Origin: Pseudomonas marincola
Lineage (GTDB): Bacteria; Pseudomonadota; Gammaproteobacteria; Pseudomonadales; Pseudomonadaceae
Direction: 5' to 3'
Assembly: GCF_900116605.1 (NCBI RefSeq)
Contig: NZ_FPBC01000002.1
Coordinates: 248,001-312,000, forward strand
DNA: 64,000 nucleotides
Shown: one piece after another, positions 1 through 8,513 of the stretch
Position numbering within the stretch: position 1 is the stretch's first letter
Layout: every line of letters begins with the position of its first letter
Notes under the pieces: model-generated
Told to the model about the DNA's origin: nothing
Seen by the model: only the letters and a program-made list of their open reading frames with translations
Database searches by the model: none
Translations under genes and position numbers: made by a program

Positions 1-870
1 AATGGCGCAGTGGCGAAGATTCGCGAGCTGATCAAGCGCGTCGGTGAAACCGTGGTTGAGGTCGAGCGTCAGGCTGATCGGGTCGAAAGCGTGTCGGCGC
101 AGAGCAATCAGGCCGTTGCCGGGCAGCGTAGCCAGATTGAACAGGTCGCCACCGCCATGAACCAGATGTCTGCGACCGCGCAAGAAGTGGCGCGCAGCGC
201 AGCGGCCGCAGTGGGCAGCGCTCAGGGTGTGAATATGGAGACCGAGAGCGGCCGTGAACTGGTCGGCTCGCAGGTCAGCAGTATCCAGCGATTGGCAGCA
301 GAAATTGACCAGTCGGTAAGCGTGATTAATCAGTTGGCCAGCGACAGCGCTTCGATCAGCCAGGTGCTGGATGTGATCAAGGGCATTGCCGAGCAGACCA
401 ACTTGCTGGCGCTTAACGCTGCGATTGAAGCGGCGCGGGCGGGCGAGCAGGGTCGTGGCTTTGCTGTGGTTGCCGATGAGGTGCGCAGCCTGGCCAAGCG
501 TACGCAGCAGTCCACGGCTGAAATCGAAAACATGATCGACCGACTGCAAAGCGGTGTTGCCGCAGCGGTCAAGACCATGGGCGTGAGTCACCAGATGGCT
601 GACGGCACTGTCGGTGAGTCCGGTCAGGTGCAGCAGGCGCTGGAAAATATTCTGGCGGCGGTTGGCATGATCGTCGATCAGAACCAGCAAATTGCCGCCG
701 CCGCCGAGCAGCAAACAGCGGTGGCGCATGATATCGACCAGAACATTGTCGAGATCAACAGCGCCGGGGAAACCACCGCGCAAGGGGCCGCGCACACCGA
801 GCAGGCCAGCCGCGAACTCAGCAGTCAGGTCTCGCAACTCAAGCAGCTGATCGGTGCCTTCCGGGTTTAA
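1..870 (+). CDS. Methyl-accepting chemotaxis protein, C-terminal part (5' truncated by window edge)
   Basis: This is the cytoplasmic signalling half of a methyl-accepting chemotaxis receptor, which transmits ligand state to the CheA/CheW array. The frame is open from base 1, so the N-terminal sensor and membrane part lies outside the window. The conserved hairpin tip is visible ([16 protein letters not shown], followed by [12 protein letters not shown]), flanked by long Ala/Gln/Glu-rich heptad helices that hold the methylation regions. The protein ends in an ordinary QLIGAFRV tail with no CheR-tethering pentapeptide. The ligand cannot be inferred because the sensor domain is missing. It converges with the repressor gene on the other strand, leaving an 18-base gap. 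The family call is secure. Confidence 0.95.
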   Translation, partial: NGAVAKIRELIKRVGETVVEVERQADRVESVSAQSNQAVAGQRSQIEQVATAMNQMSATAQEVARSAAAAVGSAQGVNMETESGRELVGSQVSSIQRLAAEIDQSVSVINQLASDSASISQVLDVIKGIAEQTNLLALNAAIEAARAGEQGRGFAVVADEVRSLAKRTQQSTAEIENMIDRLQSGVAAAVKTMGVSHQMADGTVGESGQVQQALENILAAVGMIVDQNQQIAAAAEQQTAVAHDIDQNIVEINSAGETTAQGAAHTEQASRELSSQVSQLKQLIGAFRV

Positions 871-888
871 AGCGCACTGCAGATGAGG

Positions 889-1878
889 CTATTGGCGAAT
901 CTTGAGGGTTCGCGCAATGGCCTCAATGCCAGGCGAATAGTGATTATGCTCTATCGCCTGCAGCGCCCAATACAGCACTTTTTCGGCAATCTGCTGGTGC
1001 TGCTGAGCAATGGTGTTCACCCGCCACGGCAAGAAGTCGAGCAATTGGGTATCCCCAAACGTCGCCAGTTGCAGGTCTTGGCTCTGGCTAGGCGCCACGC
1101 TTTGCAGCGCATCCAGCACGCCTTCGAGCAGAACATAGGCGGTGGTGACGATAGCATCTGGCAGCCCTTGCTCGCTGTTTATCAGTCTGAGCATTTGCGC
1201 CTCGCCGCATGGGCGGCTGAATTGCTCGCCGTTGACCACGCTGACTAACGCATCTGAGCCGGCCACCGCTTGGCGGAAACCCAGCTCCCGCGCCTGACTG
1301 ATGGCCAGCTCTGCGCGCCCCCCAATCAGGGCGATATGCCGTGGCTTGCGTGCCAGCAAGGTGTGCGTGAGTTGCGCGCCGGCGTGCTGATCATCACTGA
1401 CCACCGAGCGAATTGTTGCGGCATCCAGTGCGCGGTCTACCGCGATCACTGGCATGCCGGATTCAATCAGCTGCGCGAAAATCGGCTCATCCTGCGCCAG
1501 GCAACTGGCAACAATCAGTGCGTCGCAGCGCCGTGAGCGGAACAGTTCGATCAATTGGCGTTCGCTTTGCGCGTTGTCGTCGGAGCTGGCAATCAGTAAC
1601 TGGTAGCCCGCGGCTCTGGCGCCTTGTTCGAGCAGCTTGGCGATGCGCGCGTAACTGGGGTTTTCCAAATCGGGGAGGATAAAACCGAGGCACTTGCTTT
1701 GGCCGCTGCGCAGCCCGGCGGCTTGCGGGTCGGGGCGGTAGTCGTATTGGGCAACGACCGCGAGAACCCGCTCAACGGTCGCCGCGGCAATCCGCCGTTT
1801 AGCGGCCTGACCGTTGATGACGTAGCTTGCAGTGGTGACGGAAACCTCGGCCAGGCGAGCGATATCGGCAAGTTTCAA
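889..1878 (-). CDS. cra: LacI-family catabolite repressor/activator Cra (FruR)
   Basis: DNA-binding repressor of the adjacent fru operon; in pseudomonads the effector is fructose-1-phosphate. Residues 1-55 form a LacI-type helix-turn-helix (MKLADIARLAEVSVTTASY) with the hinge following, and residues 60-329 form a periplasmic-binding-like effector domain with the motif LGFILPDLENPSYARI. Length (329 aa) is typical. The start is a TTG codon preceded by AGGA at about 8 bases; no ATG gives a complete helix-turn-helix. It is divergent from fruB with 194 bp between them, and a 16-bp palindrome at 1963-1978 is the likely operator for both the operon and autoregulation. Assignment to Cra rests on the family signature plus location beside fruBKA. 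Confidence 0.93.
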   Translation of the reverse strand: MKLADIARLAEVSVTTASYVINGQAAKRRIAAATVERVLAVVAQYDYRPDPQAAGLRSGQSKCLGFILPDLENPSYARIAKLLEQGARAAGYQLLIASSDDNAQSERQLIELFRSRRCDALIVASCLAQDEPIFAQLIESGMPVIAVDRALDAATIRSVVSDDQHAGAQLTHTLLARKPRHIALIGGRAELAISQARELGFRQAVAGSDALVSVVNGEQFSRPCGEAQMLRLINSEQGLPDAIVTTAYVLLEGVLDALQSVAPSQSQDLQLATFGDTQLLDFLPWRVNTIAQQHQQIAEKVLYWALQAIEHNHYSPGIEAIARTLKIRQ

Positions 1879-1962
1879 GGGGCTGTTCCTGAACGTTGAT
1901 GACAGGATTATGACTCAGGTGCTTTCAAGAATTGAGCATTTTCGGGTAATGTTCCACAATTA

Positions 1963-1978
1963 GCTGAAACGATTCAGC
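1963..1978. promoter_or_regulatory. Predicted Cra/FruR operator
   Basis: The sequence GCTGAAACGATTCAGC is a 16-bp inverted repeat, perfect in its GCTGAA/TTCAGC arms, in the cra-fruB intergenic region. It contains the TGAAACG-type half site known for Cra in enterobacteria and Pseudomonas. Its place between the divergent genes fits control of fruB. The assignment is by motif and position only. Confidence 0.75.
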
Positions 1979-2072
1979 AAAATTTCAGGCTGACTATCCT
2001 TGCTACATGCATCGAGCGACGCAGCCTACACGCTGGTAGCGCTCGCGTGCCCGTTCCCCGAGGAGCCCTGTA

Positions 2073-4958
2073 ATGCTTGAATTGAATACCGCACAGATCC
2101 AGATGGGCCGCAGCGCCGCGAATAAACGGGAAGCGCTGGCCCTGTTGGCGCAGACGTTGAGCGATGACGGGCTGGTTCGTCCCGGCTATTTGAACGGCAT
2201 GCAGGCGCGCGAAGCGCAGGGCTCGACTTATCTTGGTCAGGGCATCGCCATTCCACACGGCACACCCGATACCCGTGATCAGGTGCTTGAGACCGGCGTG
2301 CGCCTTATGCACTTTCCGCAGGGCGTGGATTGGGGTGATGGTCAGCAGGTGTACTTGGCAATTGCTATCGCGGCGCGCTCCGATGAGCATTTACGGTTGC
2401 TGCAATTACTCACACGGGCGCTGGGTGATGGCGATCTGAGCCAGGCCCTGCATCAAGCCACCGAAGCTGAAACCATCGTCGCCTTGTTGCAAGGTGCGCC
2501 GCAGGAGTTGGCGCTGGACAGCCAGTTGATCCGGCTCAATGTACCCGCCGAAGACTTCGACGAACTGGTTTGGCAGGGCGCCCGGCTGCTGAAAAAGTCC
2601 GGCTGCGTCGATTCTGCATTTATCCCGCGCTTGATGGAAACCGAGCCGTTGCCGCTGGGCGATGGCTTGTGGTGGCTGAACAATGAACAGGCTGTGCAAT
2701 TGCCGGGTTTGTCGTTTGTCACGCCGGATCAACGCCTTGAGCGCGACGGCAAACCGGTTAAGGGGTTGTTTTGTCTGGCCAGTTTGGGCGAGGCGCATCG
2801 CCAGCTGCTGGAGCGTTTGTGTGATCTGCTGATTGAGGGGCGCGGAGATACCCTGAGTGGGGCTGAGTCGAGGCGCACAGTGCTGGAGGCGCTGGGCGGC
2901 GAAGTGCCGCCGGACTGGCAGCGTTTGTCCATCACCCTGGCCAACTCGCACGGCTTACATGCGCGGCCGGCCAAGGTGCTGAGCGAGATTGCCCAGCAGT
3001 TCGACGGTGACATTCGCGTGCGTCTGGCTGAAGAGCCGGGTCTGGGTGTTTCCGCCAAAAGTTTGAGCAAGTTGCTGGCATTGGGCGCGCGCCGTGGGCA
3101 GGTGTTGGAGTTCAGCGCCGAGCCGGGCATCGCCGCCGATGCGCTGGCAGCGCTGCAAACTGCTGTCGAGCAAGGGCTGGGCGAGACAGTGGAGCCGCTG
3201 CCGGTATTCACCGAGCCGGCGGTGCAGGCAACCGTTGAGCAGGCGCTGGCATCCGAGCGTGCTTATGTGGTTGAAGCGCCCGCTGCCGGTTCGCGTTTGC
3301 GCGCCGTGGCCGCATCGCCGGGTATTGCGATTGGGCCCGCGCTGGTGCGTGTGCCGCAGACTCTGGATTATCCGGCGCAAGGGCAGGGCGAGGCGCATGA
3401 GCGTGAGCGCCTGCAGGCGGCGCTAAAGGCGGTGAGCGCCGACATTCAAACGGTGGTGGATTCCTGTGAGGAAGCCAGCGTGCGCGACATCCTCAGCATG
3501 CATCAGGCCATGCTGAGTGACCCGGCGCTGCATGATGATATTCAAGCGCGCCTCGCCGACGGCGCCAGTGCCGAAGCCGCTTGGAGTGCCGAAATCGACG
3601 CGGCGGCCAAGCAGCAGGAGGCGCTGCATGACATGCTGCTCGCCGAGCGCGCGGCCGATTTGCGCGATATTGGCCGGCGCGTGTTGGCCAGCTTGTGCGG
3701 GGTCAAACCGCTGGCCGAGCCGGACGAGCCTTATGTGTTGGTGATGGAAGAAGTGGCGCCCTCGGATGTCGCCAATCTCAATCGCCAGCGCGTCGCCGGC
3801 ATTCTCACCGCGCGTGGCGGCGCTACCGCGCACAGTGCAATTATCGCCCGCGCTCTGGGCATTCCCGCCGTGGTGGGCGCCGGTGAGCAGGTGCTGGCAT
3901 TGGCGCAGCGCACTCCGTTACTGCTCGACGGCGACCACGGTTCAGTGCGCGTCTCGCCAGACGAGCAGACTTTGCAGCAGGCGCTGCGCGAGCGCGAAAT
4001 CAGCCAGCAACGCCAGCAGCAGGCGCACGCCGAACGCTACAAACCCGCCGTCACCCGTGACGGCCATGCGCTGGAAGTGGCTGCGAATATTGGCGCCAGC
4101 AGCGAAACCGATATGGCCGTTGAGTTGGGCGCAGAAGGCATCGGCTTGCTGCGCACCGAACTGGTGTTCATGGATCACGCCAAGGCGCCAGACCAAGCCA
4201 CGCAAGAGCGTGAGTACCGGCGGGTTCTGGACACGCTGAATGGTTTGCCGCTGGTGGTGCGTACGCTGGATGTGGGCGGGGACAAACCGCTGGCTTATTG
4301 GCCGATGCCGGCTGAAACCAATCCGTTCCTGGGTGTGCGCGGAATTCGTCTGAGTCTGCAGCGCCCGGACATTCTCGAAACTCAGCTGCGGGCGCTATTT
4401 GCCTCCGCAGACGACCGCCCGCTGCGGGTCATGTTTCCGATGGTGGGCAGCGTCGAAGAGTGGCGCGCCGCACGCGATATCGCCTTGCGGGTGCGTGCAG
4501 AAATTCCGGTCACGAACTTGCAGCTGGGCATCATGATCGAGGTGCCAAGTGCTGCCTTGCTCGCGCCGATTCTGGCCCGCGAGGTGGACTTTTTCAGCGT
4601 CGGCACCAATGACCTGACCCAATACACACTGGCCATCGACCGTGATCACCCGACATTGTCGGCGCAGGCGGATGGCTTGCATCCGGCGGTGCTGAGCCTG
4701 ATCAGCCAGACGGTGGTTGCAGCGCACGCGCACGGCAAGTGGGTAGGCGTATGCGGCGAGCTGGCCAGTGACATGCTGGCGGTGCCGCTGCTGGTCGGCC
4801 TCGGCGTGGATGAATTGAGTGTTTCTGCGCGTTCGGTGGCGATGGTCAAGGCGCGGGTGCGTGAACTCGACTGGCGGCACAGCCAGCAATTGGCGCAACA
4901 GGCGCTGGTTCAGGACAGCGCCGCAAGCGTGCGCGCACTGGTCGAGGAGTCGAACTGA
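2073..4958 (+). CDS. fruB: Fructose PTS multiphosphoryl transfer protein (EIIA-HPr-EI)
   Basis: Cytoplasmic phosphorelay protein that passes phosphate from phosphoenolpyruvate to the fructose permease FruA. Three PTS modules are fused in 961 residues. The EIIA-Fru domain (about 1-145) has its active His62 in IPHGTP. The HPr domain (about 285-370) has His296 in SHGLHARPA. Enzyme I (about 400-961) has the phosphohistidine His587 in GGATAHSAIIARALG and the PEP-site Cys894 in GVCGELASD. Residues 150-280 form a linker of unclear function. This is the usual pseudomonad arrangement, where fructose is the main PTS sugar. The stop overlaps the fruK start (TGATG), implying translational coupling. The operon is probably repressed by Cra and induced by fructose-1-phosphate. 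Confidence 0.97.
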   Translation: MLELNTAQIQMGRSAANKREALALLAQTLSDDGLVRPGYLNGMQAREAQGSTYLGQGIAIPHGTPDTRDQVLETGVRLMHFPQGVDWGDGQQVYLAIAIAARSDEHLRLLQLLTRALGDGDLSQALHQATEAETIVALLQGAPQELALDSQLIRLNVPAEDFDELVWQGARLLKKSGCVDSAFIPRLMETEPLPLGDGLWWLNNEQAVQLPGLSFVTPDQRLERDGKPVKGLFCLASLGEAHRQLLERLCDLLIEGRGDTLSGAESRRTVLEALGGEVPPDWQRLSITLANSHGLHARPAKVLSEIAQQFDGDIRVRLAEEPGLGVSAKSLSKLLALGARRGQVLEFSAEPGIAADALAALQTAVEQGLGETVEPLPVFTEPAVQATVEQALASERAYVVEAPAAGSRLRAVAASPGIAIGPALVRVPQTLDYPAQGQGEAHERERLQAALKAVSADIQTVVDSCEEASVRDILSMHQAMLSDPALHDDIQARLADGASAEAAWSAEIDAAAKQQEALHDMLLAERAADLRDIGRRVLASLCGVKPLAEPDEPYVLVMEEVAPSDVANLNRQRVAGILTARGGATAHSAIIARALGIPAVVGAGEQVLALAQRTPLLLDGDHGSVRVSPDEQTLQQALREREISQQRQQQAHAERYKPAVTRDGHALEVAANIGASSETDMAVELGAEGIGLLRTELVFMDHAKAPDQATQEREYRRVLDTLNGLPLVVRTLDVGGDKPLAYWPMPAETNPFLGVRGIRLSLQRPDILETQLRALFASADDRPLRVMFPMVGSVEEWRAARDIALRVRAEIPVTNLQLGIMIEVPSAALLAPILAREVDFFSVGTNDLTQYTLAIDRDHPTLSAQADGLHPAVLSLISQTVVAAHAHGKWVGVCGELASDMLAVPLLVGLGVDELSVSARSVAMVKARVRELDWRHSQQLAQQALVQDSAASVRALVEESN

Positions 4959-5899
4959 TGGCGCGGATACTCACCATCACCCTCAATCCTGCGCTCGACG
5001 TGACTGTAAGCCTCGAAACTCTGGTGCCGGGCAGCGTTAATCGCAGCAAGGGATTGAACACCCACGCCGCCGGTAAAGGCCTGAATGTGGCTCAGGTGCT
5101 GGCCGATCTCGGTCACAGCGTTACGGTGAGTGGCTTTCTCGGTGAGGCCAATGCCCAGCCGTTCGAGGCATTGTTTGCTGCACGCGGTTTCACCGACGCC
5201 TTTATCCGCGTGCCCGGCGAGACGCGCAGCAACATCAAGCTGGCCGAGCAAAGTGGACGCGTCACCGATCTCAATGGCCCCGGCATTACCGTCGGGCCAG
5301 CGCAACAGCAGCAGTTACTGGCGTCGCTTGAGCAAATCGCTCGTGAGTATGACGCGGTAATCGTGGCAGGAAGCCTCGCCCCCGGCATCAGTGTCGAGTG
5401 GTTCGCTCAGTTGCTGCAAAGCCTTATCAATCAGGGACTGCGGGTAGCGCTCGATACCAGTGGCGCAGCCCTGCGTGAAGGCTTGAAGCAGCCGCTGTGG
5501 TTGGTAAAGCCTAACGAACACGAGCTGGCTGAGGCGTGCGCGGTTGACTCGCAGGCGCTGGCCGATTTGCAAGCGGCGGCCAGGGCTGTGCATGCACGTG
5601 GCGTCGAGAATGTGTTGCTGTCGCTTGGCGCGGATGGCGTGTGCTGGTTCGCCGACAACATTGCGTTGCATGCGCAGCCGCCAGCGGTTGCGGTATTGAG
5701 TACCGTGGGCGCGGGTGACTCGCTGCTCGGCGCAACGGTTCACGGGTTGTTGAGCGGTTGGCCGCCAGAGCGTTGCCTGGGCCTGGCCACTGCGGTGGCT
5801 GCGCAAGCCGTCACCCAGTTGGGCTTTGGTATTCAGGACCGCGAGCAACTGGCCCGAATCGAGGCGGGTGTGCGTGTCACGCCGCTGCCTAACGAATAA
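4958..5899 (+). CDS. fruK: 1-phosphofructokinase
   Basis: ATP-dependent kinase that converts the fructose-1-phosphate released by FruA to fructose-1,6-bisphosphate, which also removes the Cra effector. It is a PfkB/ribokinase-family protein of 313 aa, a standard length. Visible features are the N-terminal TITLNPALDVTV strand, the substrate-region motif HAAGKGLNVAQVLADLG, and the C-terminal catalytic GAGDS motif with the base Asp254. Its start codon overlaps the fruB stop by one base and fruA follows 18 bases downstream, so all three genes form one transcript. Nothing irregular is seen. Confidence 0.97.
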   Translation: MARILTITLNPALDVTVSLETLVPGSVNRSKGLNTHAAGKGLNVAQVLADLGHSVTVSGFLGEANAQPFEALFAARGFTDAFIRVPGETRSNIKLAEQSGRVTDLNGPGITVGPAQQQQLLASLEQIAREYDAVIVAGSLAPGISVEWFAQLLQSLINQGLRVALDTSGAALREGLKQPLWLVKPNEHELAEACAVDSQALADLQAAARAVHARGVENVLLSLGADGVCWFADNIALHAQPPAVAVLSTVGAGDSLLGATVHGLLSGWPPERCLGLATAVAAQAVTQLGFGIQDREQLARIEAGVRVTPLPNE

Positions 5900-5917
5900 C
5901 AAGAGGCTCTACCTTTT

Positions 5918-7669
5918 ATGAATTTGCTGATTGTTACAGCCTGCCCGAATGGCATGGTCACCAGCGTTTTATGCTCGCGCCTGCTTGAAGCCGCTGCGCA
6001 GAAAATCGGCTGGACCACTCAGGTTGAAGTACACGACCCCAAAGCCATTGGTTCACCGCTGACCGAGCAGGCAATTGCCGAGGCGGATCTGGTGGTTGTG
6101 GTTAAAACCGGTGAGTTGCCGCTGCAGCGCTTTGTCGGTAAGCGGGTAGTGCAGTCGACGCCGTCTCACGCCCTTGAAGACCCGCAAAAATTCTTGCGTG
6201 ACGCCGAAGCCAATGCCCAAATCCTTGAGGTCGTTGCAGAACCTCAGGCGGTCGTGAAGGTGGCTGACGGTGTGCGGATGGTGGCGGTCACAGCATGCCC
6301 GACCGGTGTTGCGCACACATTTATGGCCGCCGAGGCGCTGCAACAAGCGGCTGAGCAACTGGGCTACCAGCTCAAGGTGGAAACACGGGGCTCGGTCGGG
6401 GCGAAGAATCTGCTCAGCGAAGACGACATCGCTCAAGCTGATGCGGTGTTGCTGGCAACTGATATCGAGGTCGATACCGAGCGCTTTGCCGGTAAGAAAA
6501 TCTTCCGTTGCGGCACCGGCGTTGCACTTAAACAACCGCGGCAGACCCTTGAGCGCGCGCTGGCCGAGGCGCTGCCGATGGCGGCAGCAGTCAGTTCTGA
6601 ACAAGCTGGCGGCAATCACGCATCAGGCGCTGCCAGCAAAGCCGGGCCGTACAAACACTTGCTCACAGGCGTGTCGTACATGCTGCCGATGGTCGTGGCG
6701 GGTGGCCTGCTGATCGCGTTGTCATTCGTGTTCGGCATCGAGGCGTTCAAGGAAGAGGGCTCATTTGCCGCTGCACTCATGCAGATTGGCGGCGAGAGCG
6801 CCTTCAAACTGATGGTGCCGATGCTTGCCGGTTACATCGCCTATTCGATTGCCGACCGGCCGGGCCTTGCGCCGGGCATGATTGGCGGCATGCTGGCCAG
6901 CTCATTGGGCGCGGGTTTTCTGGGCGGTATCGCCGCAGGCTTCATTGCCGGTTATGCGGCGCGCGGCTTGAACCGTTGGCTGAAATTGCCGTCGAGCATC
7001 GAGTCGCTGAAACCGATTCTGCTGATCCCGCTGCTGGCGAGTTTATTCACCGGGCTGGTGATGATCTATGTCGTCGGCAAGCCGGTGGCAGGCATGCTCG
7101 CCGGCTTGACCACCTTTCTCGACAGCATGGGCAGCACCAACGCGATTCTGCTCGGGGTGTTGCTCGGCGGGATGATGTGTGTGGATCTCGGTGGGCCGAT
7201 CAACAAAGCCGCTTACGCATTCTCGGTCGGGCTGCTGGCCTCGCAGAGTTATGCGCCAATGGCCGCAACCATGGCCGCCGGCATGGTGCCGCCAATAGGC
7301 ATGGCTATCGCCAGCATGCTGGCGCGTAAACGCTTTGCTCAAACCGAGCGCGAGGCCGGAAAGGCGGCGGGCGTGTTGGGGCTGTGCTTTATCTCCGAAG
7401 GCGCGATTCCCTTCGCTGCGAAAGACCCGTTCCGGGTGATTCCCGCCAGTATCGCGGGCGGTGCATTAACCGGCGCACTGTCGATGTATTTCGGTTGCAA
7501 GCTGATGGCGCCACATGGCGGCTTGTTCGTGCTGCTGATCCCTAACGCGATCAATCATGCGGGGCTGTATCTGTTCGCCATCGCCGCAGGCAGCGTACTT
7601 ACCGGTATCGTCTATGCGCTGCTTAAACGCCCGGAAACTCAGGAGCTGGCGGTCGCGCCTACGTCGTAG
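5918..7669 (+). CDS. fruA: Fructose PTS permease EIIB'BC
   Basis: Inner-membrane permease that imports fructose and phosphorylates it to fructose-1-phosphate. Two EIIB-like domains come first: residues 1-110 contain ACPNG with Cys9, and residues 118-215 contain ACPTGVAHTF with the classical phosphocysteine Cys127. A membrane EIIC domain of about 330 residues follows, beginning at GVSYMLPMVVAGG, with many hydrophobic helices and the conserved GGPINKAAYAFS segment. In E. coli FruA the first EIIB-like domain has lost its cysteine, while here it is kept. A ribosome binding site lies in AACAAGAGGC upstream of the ATG. The 3' end overlaps the convergent tatD-like gene by 11 bases. Confidence 0.96.
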   Translation: MNLLIVTACPNGMVTSVLCSRLLEAAAQKIGWTTQVEVHDPKAIGSPLTEQAIAEADLVVVVKTGELPLQRFVGKRVVQSTPSHALEDPQKFLRDAEANAQILEVVAEPQAVVKVADGVRMVAVTACPTGVAHTFMAAEALQQAAEQLGYQLKVETRGSVGAKNLLSEDDIAQADAVLLATDIEVDTERFAGKKIFRCGTGVALKQPRQTLERALAEALPMAAAVSSEQAGGNHASGAASKAGPYKHLLTGVSYMLPMVVAGGLLIALSFVFGIEAFKEEGSFAAALMQIGGESAFKLMVPMLAGYIAYSIADRPGLAPGMIGGMLASSLGAGFLGGIAAGFIAGYAARGLNRWLKLPSSIESLKPILLIPLLASLFTGLVMIYVVGKPVAGMLAGLTTFLDSMGSTNAILLGVLLGGMMCVDLGGPINKAAYAFSVGLLASQSYAPMAATMAAGMVPPIGMAIASMLARKRFAQTEREAGKAAGVLGLCFISEGAIPFAAKDPFRVIPASIAGGALTGALSMYFGCKLMAPHGGLFVLLIPNAINHAGLYLFAIAAGSVLTGIVYALLKRPETQELAVAPTS

Positions 7670-8456
7670 AACGCTCGTGGGACCAGCCGAATAACTGCTC
7701 GGCATTGGCGCTGCTGGCAGCTGCCAGTTGTTCGGCTGAAATACCCAGATGGCTGGCCAGTGCCTGGCAGATATCGGCTAAGTGCTCCGGGCTGTTGCGC
7801 TGATTGGGGTACATCGCGGGCGGCATATCAGGCGAGTCGGTTTCGAGCACGATCGACTCCAGCGGAAGTTTCGGCAATACCCGGTGCATGCGCAATGCCT
7901 GCGGCCAGGTTGGGGCGCCACCGAGGCCGAGCTTGAAGCCCAGCTTGATGTACTCACGGGCCTCTTCATAGCTGCCGGCAAACGCATGAATGATCCCGCC
8001 ACGCTTCGGGGTGATGCGTTTGAGCGTGGCGATAGTCGCCGCGTGTGAGCGGCGCACGTGAATCAATGCGGGCAGATTAAACTCTACGGCAAGTTTCAGT
8101 TGCGCCTCGAACCAGTGTTGCTGTGCCTGCCGATCCAGATCCTCGACGAAGTAGTCGAGGCCAATTTCACCCACCGCGCACAAATGCGGATGCCCTTGCA
8201 GGCGTTGCAGCCAGGTGCGTAACTCGGTCAAGTGCTGCTCTTGATGCTCAGCCAGATAAATCGGGTGCAGACCGAAGGCGGCGAATAGCGAGCTGTCACT
8301 CTCGACCAACTGCCACACACGTTGCCAGTTGGCCTGATGCACACCCAGCACGACGATACGCTCGACGCCCAGTTCACGGCTGCGCGCCAATACATCGGCG
8401 CGATCAGCGTCGAAGTCGGGGAAGTCGATGTGCGTGTGGGTATCGATCAAGCGCAT
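7659..8456 (-). CDS. TatD-family metal-dependent hydrolase (DNase-like)
   Basis: Cytoplasmic metallo-hydrolase of the TatD/YcfH/YjjV family, whose members act as 3'-5' DNases or in quality control. The 265-residue protein carries the amidohydrolase-type metal ligands: the N-terminal DTHTH pair (His6, His8), the bridging Glu in GEIGLDY, later histidines in HVRRSH and HAFAG, and the C-terminal Asp in ETDSPDMPP. Length and motif order match the family. In other pseudomonads a TatD gene often sits beside the fru genes, but a functional link is not known. It converges on and slightly overlaps fruA. Which of the several TatD paralogues this is cannot be decided here. Confidence 0.9.
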   Translation of the reverse strand: MRLIDTHTHIDFPDFDADRADVLARSRELGVERIVVLGVHQANWQRVWQLVESDSSLFAAFGLHPIYLAEHQEQHLTELRTWLQRLQGHPHLCAVGEIGLDYFVEDLDRQAQQHWFEAQLKLAVEFNLPALIHVRRSHAATIATLKRITPKRGGIIHAFAGSYEEAREYIKLGFKLGLGGAPTWPQALRMHRVLPKLPLESIVLETDSPDMPPAMYPNQRNSPEHLADICQALASHLGISAEQLAAASSANAEQLFGWSHERSTT

Positions 8457-8513
8457 GCGCCGCTCACAATTGGCCAGAGTCGTTTTAGCCTAACAGGCGC
8501 GGCGCATGAGTGC

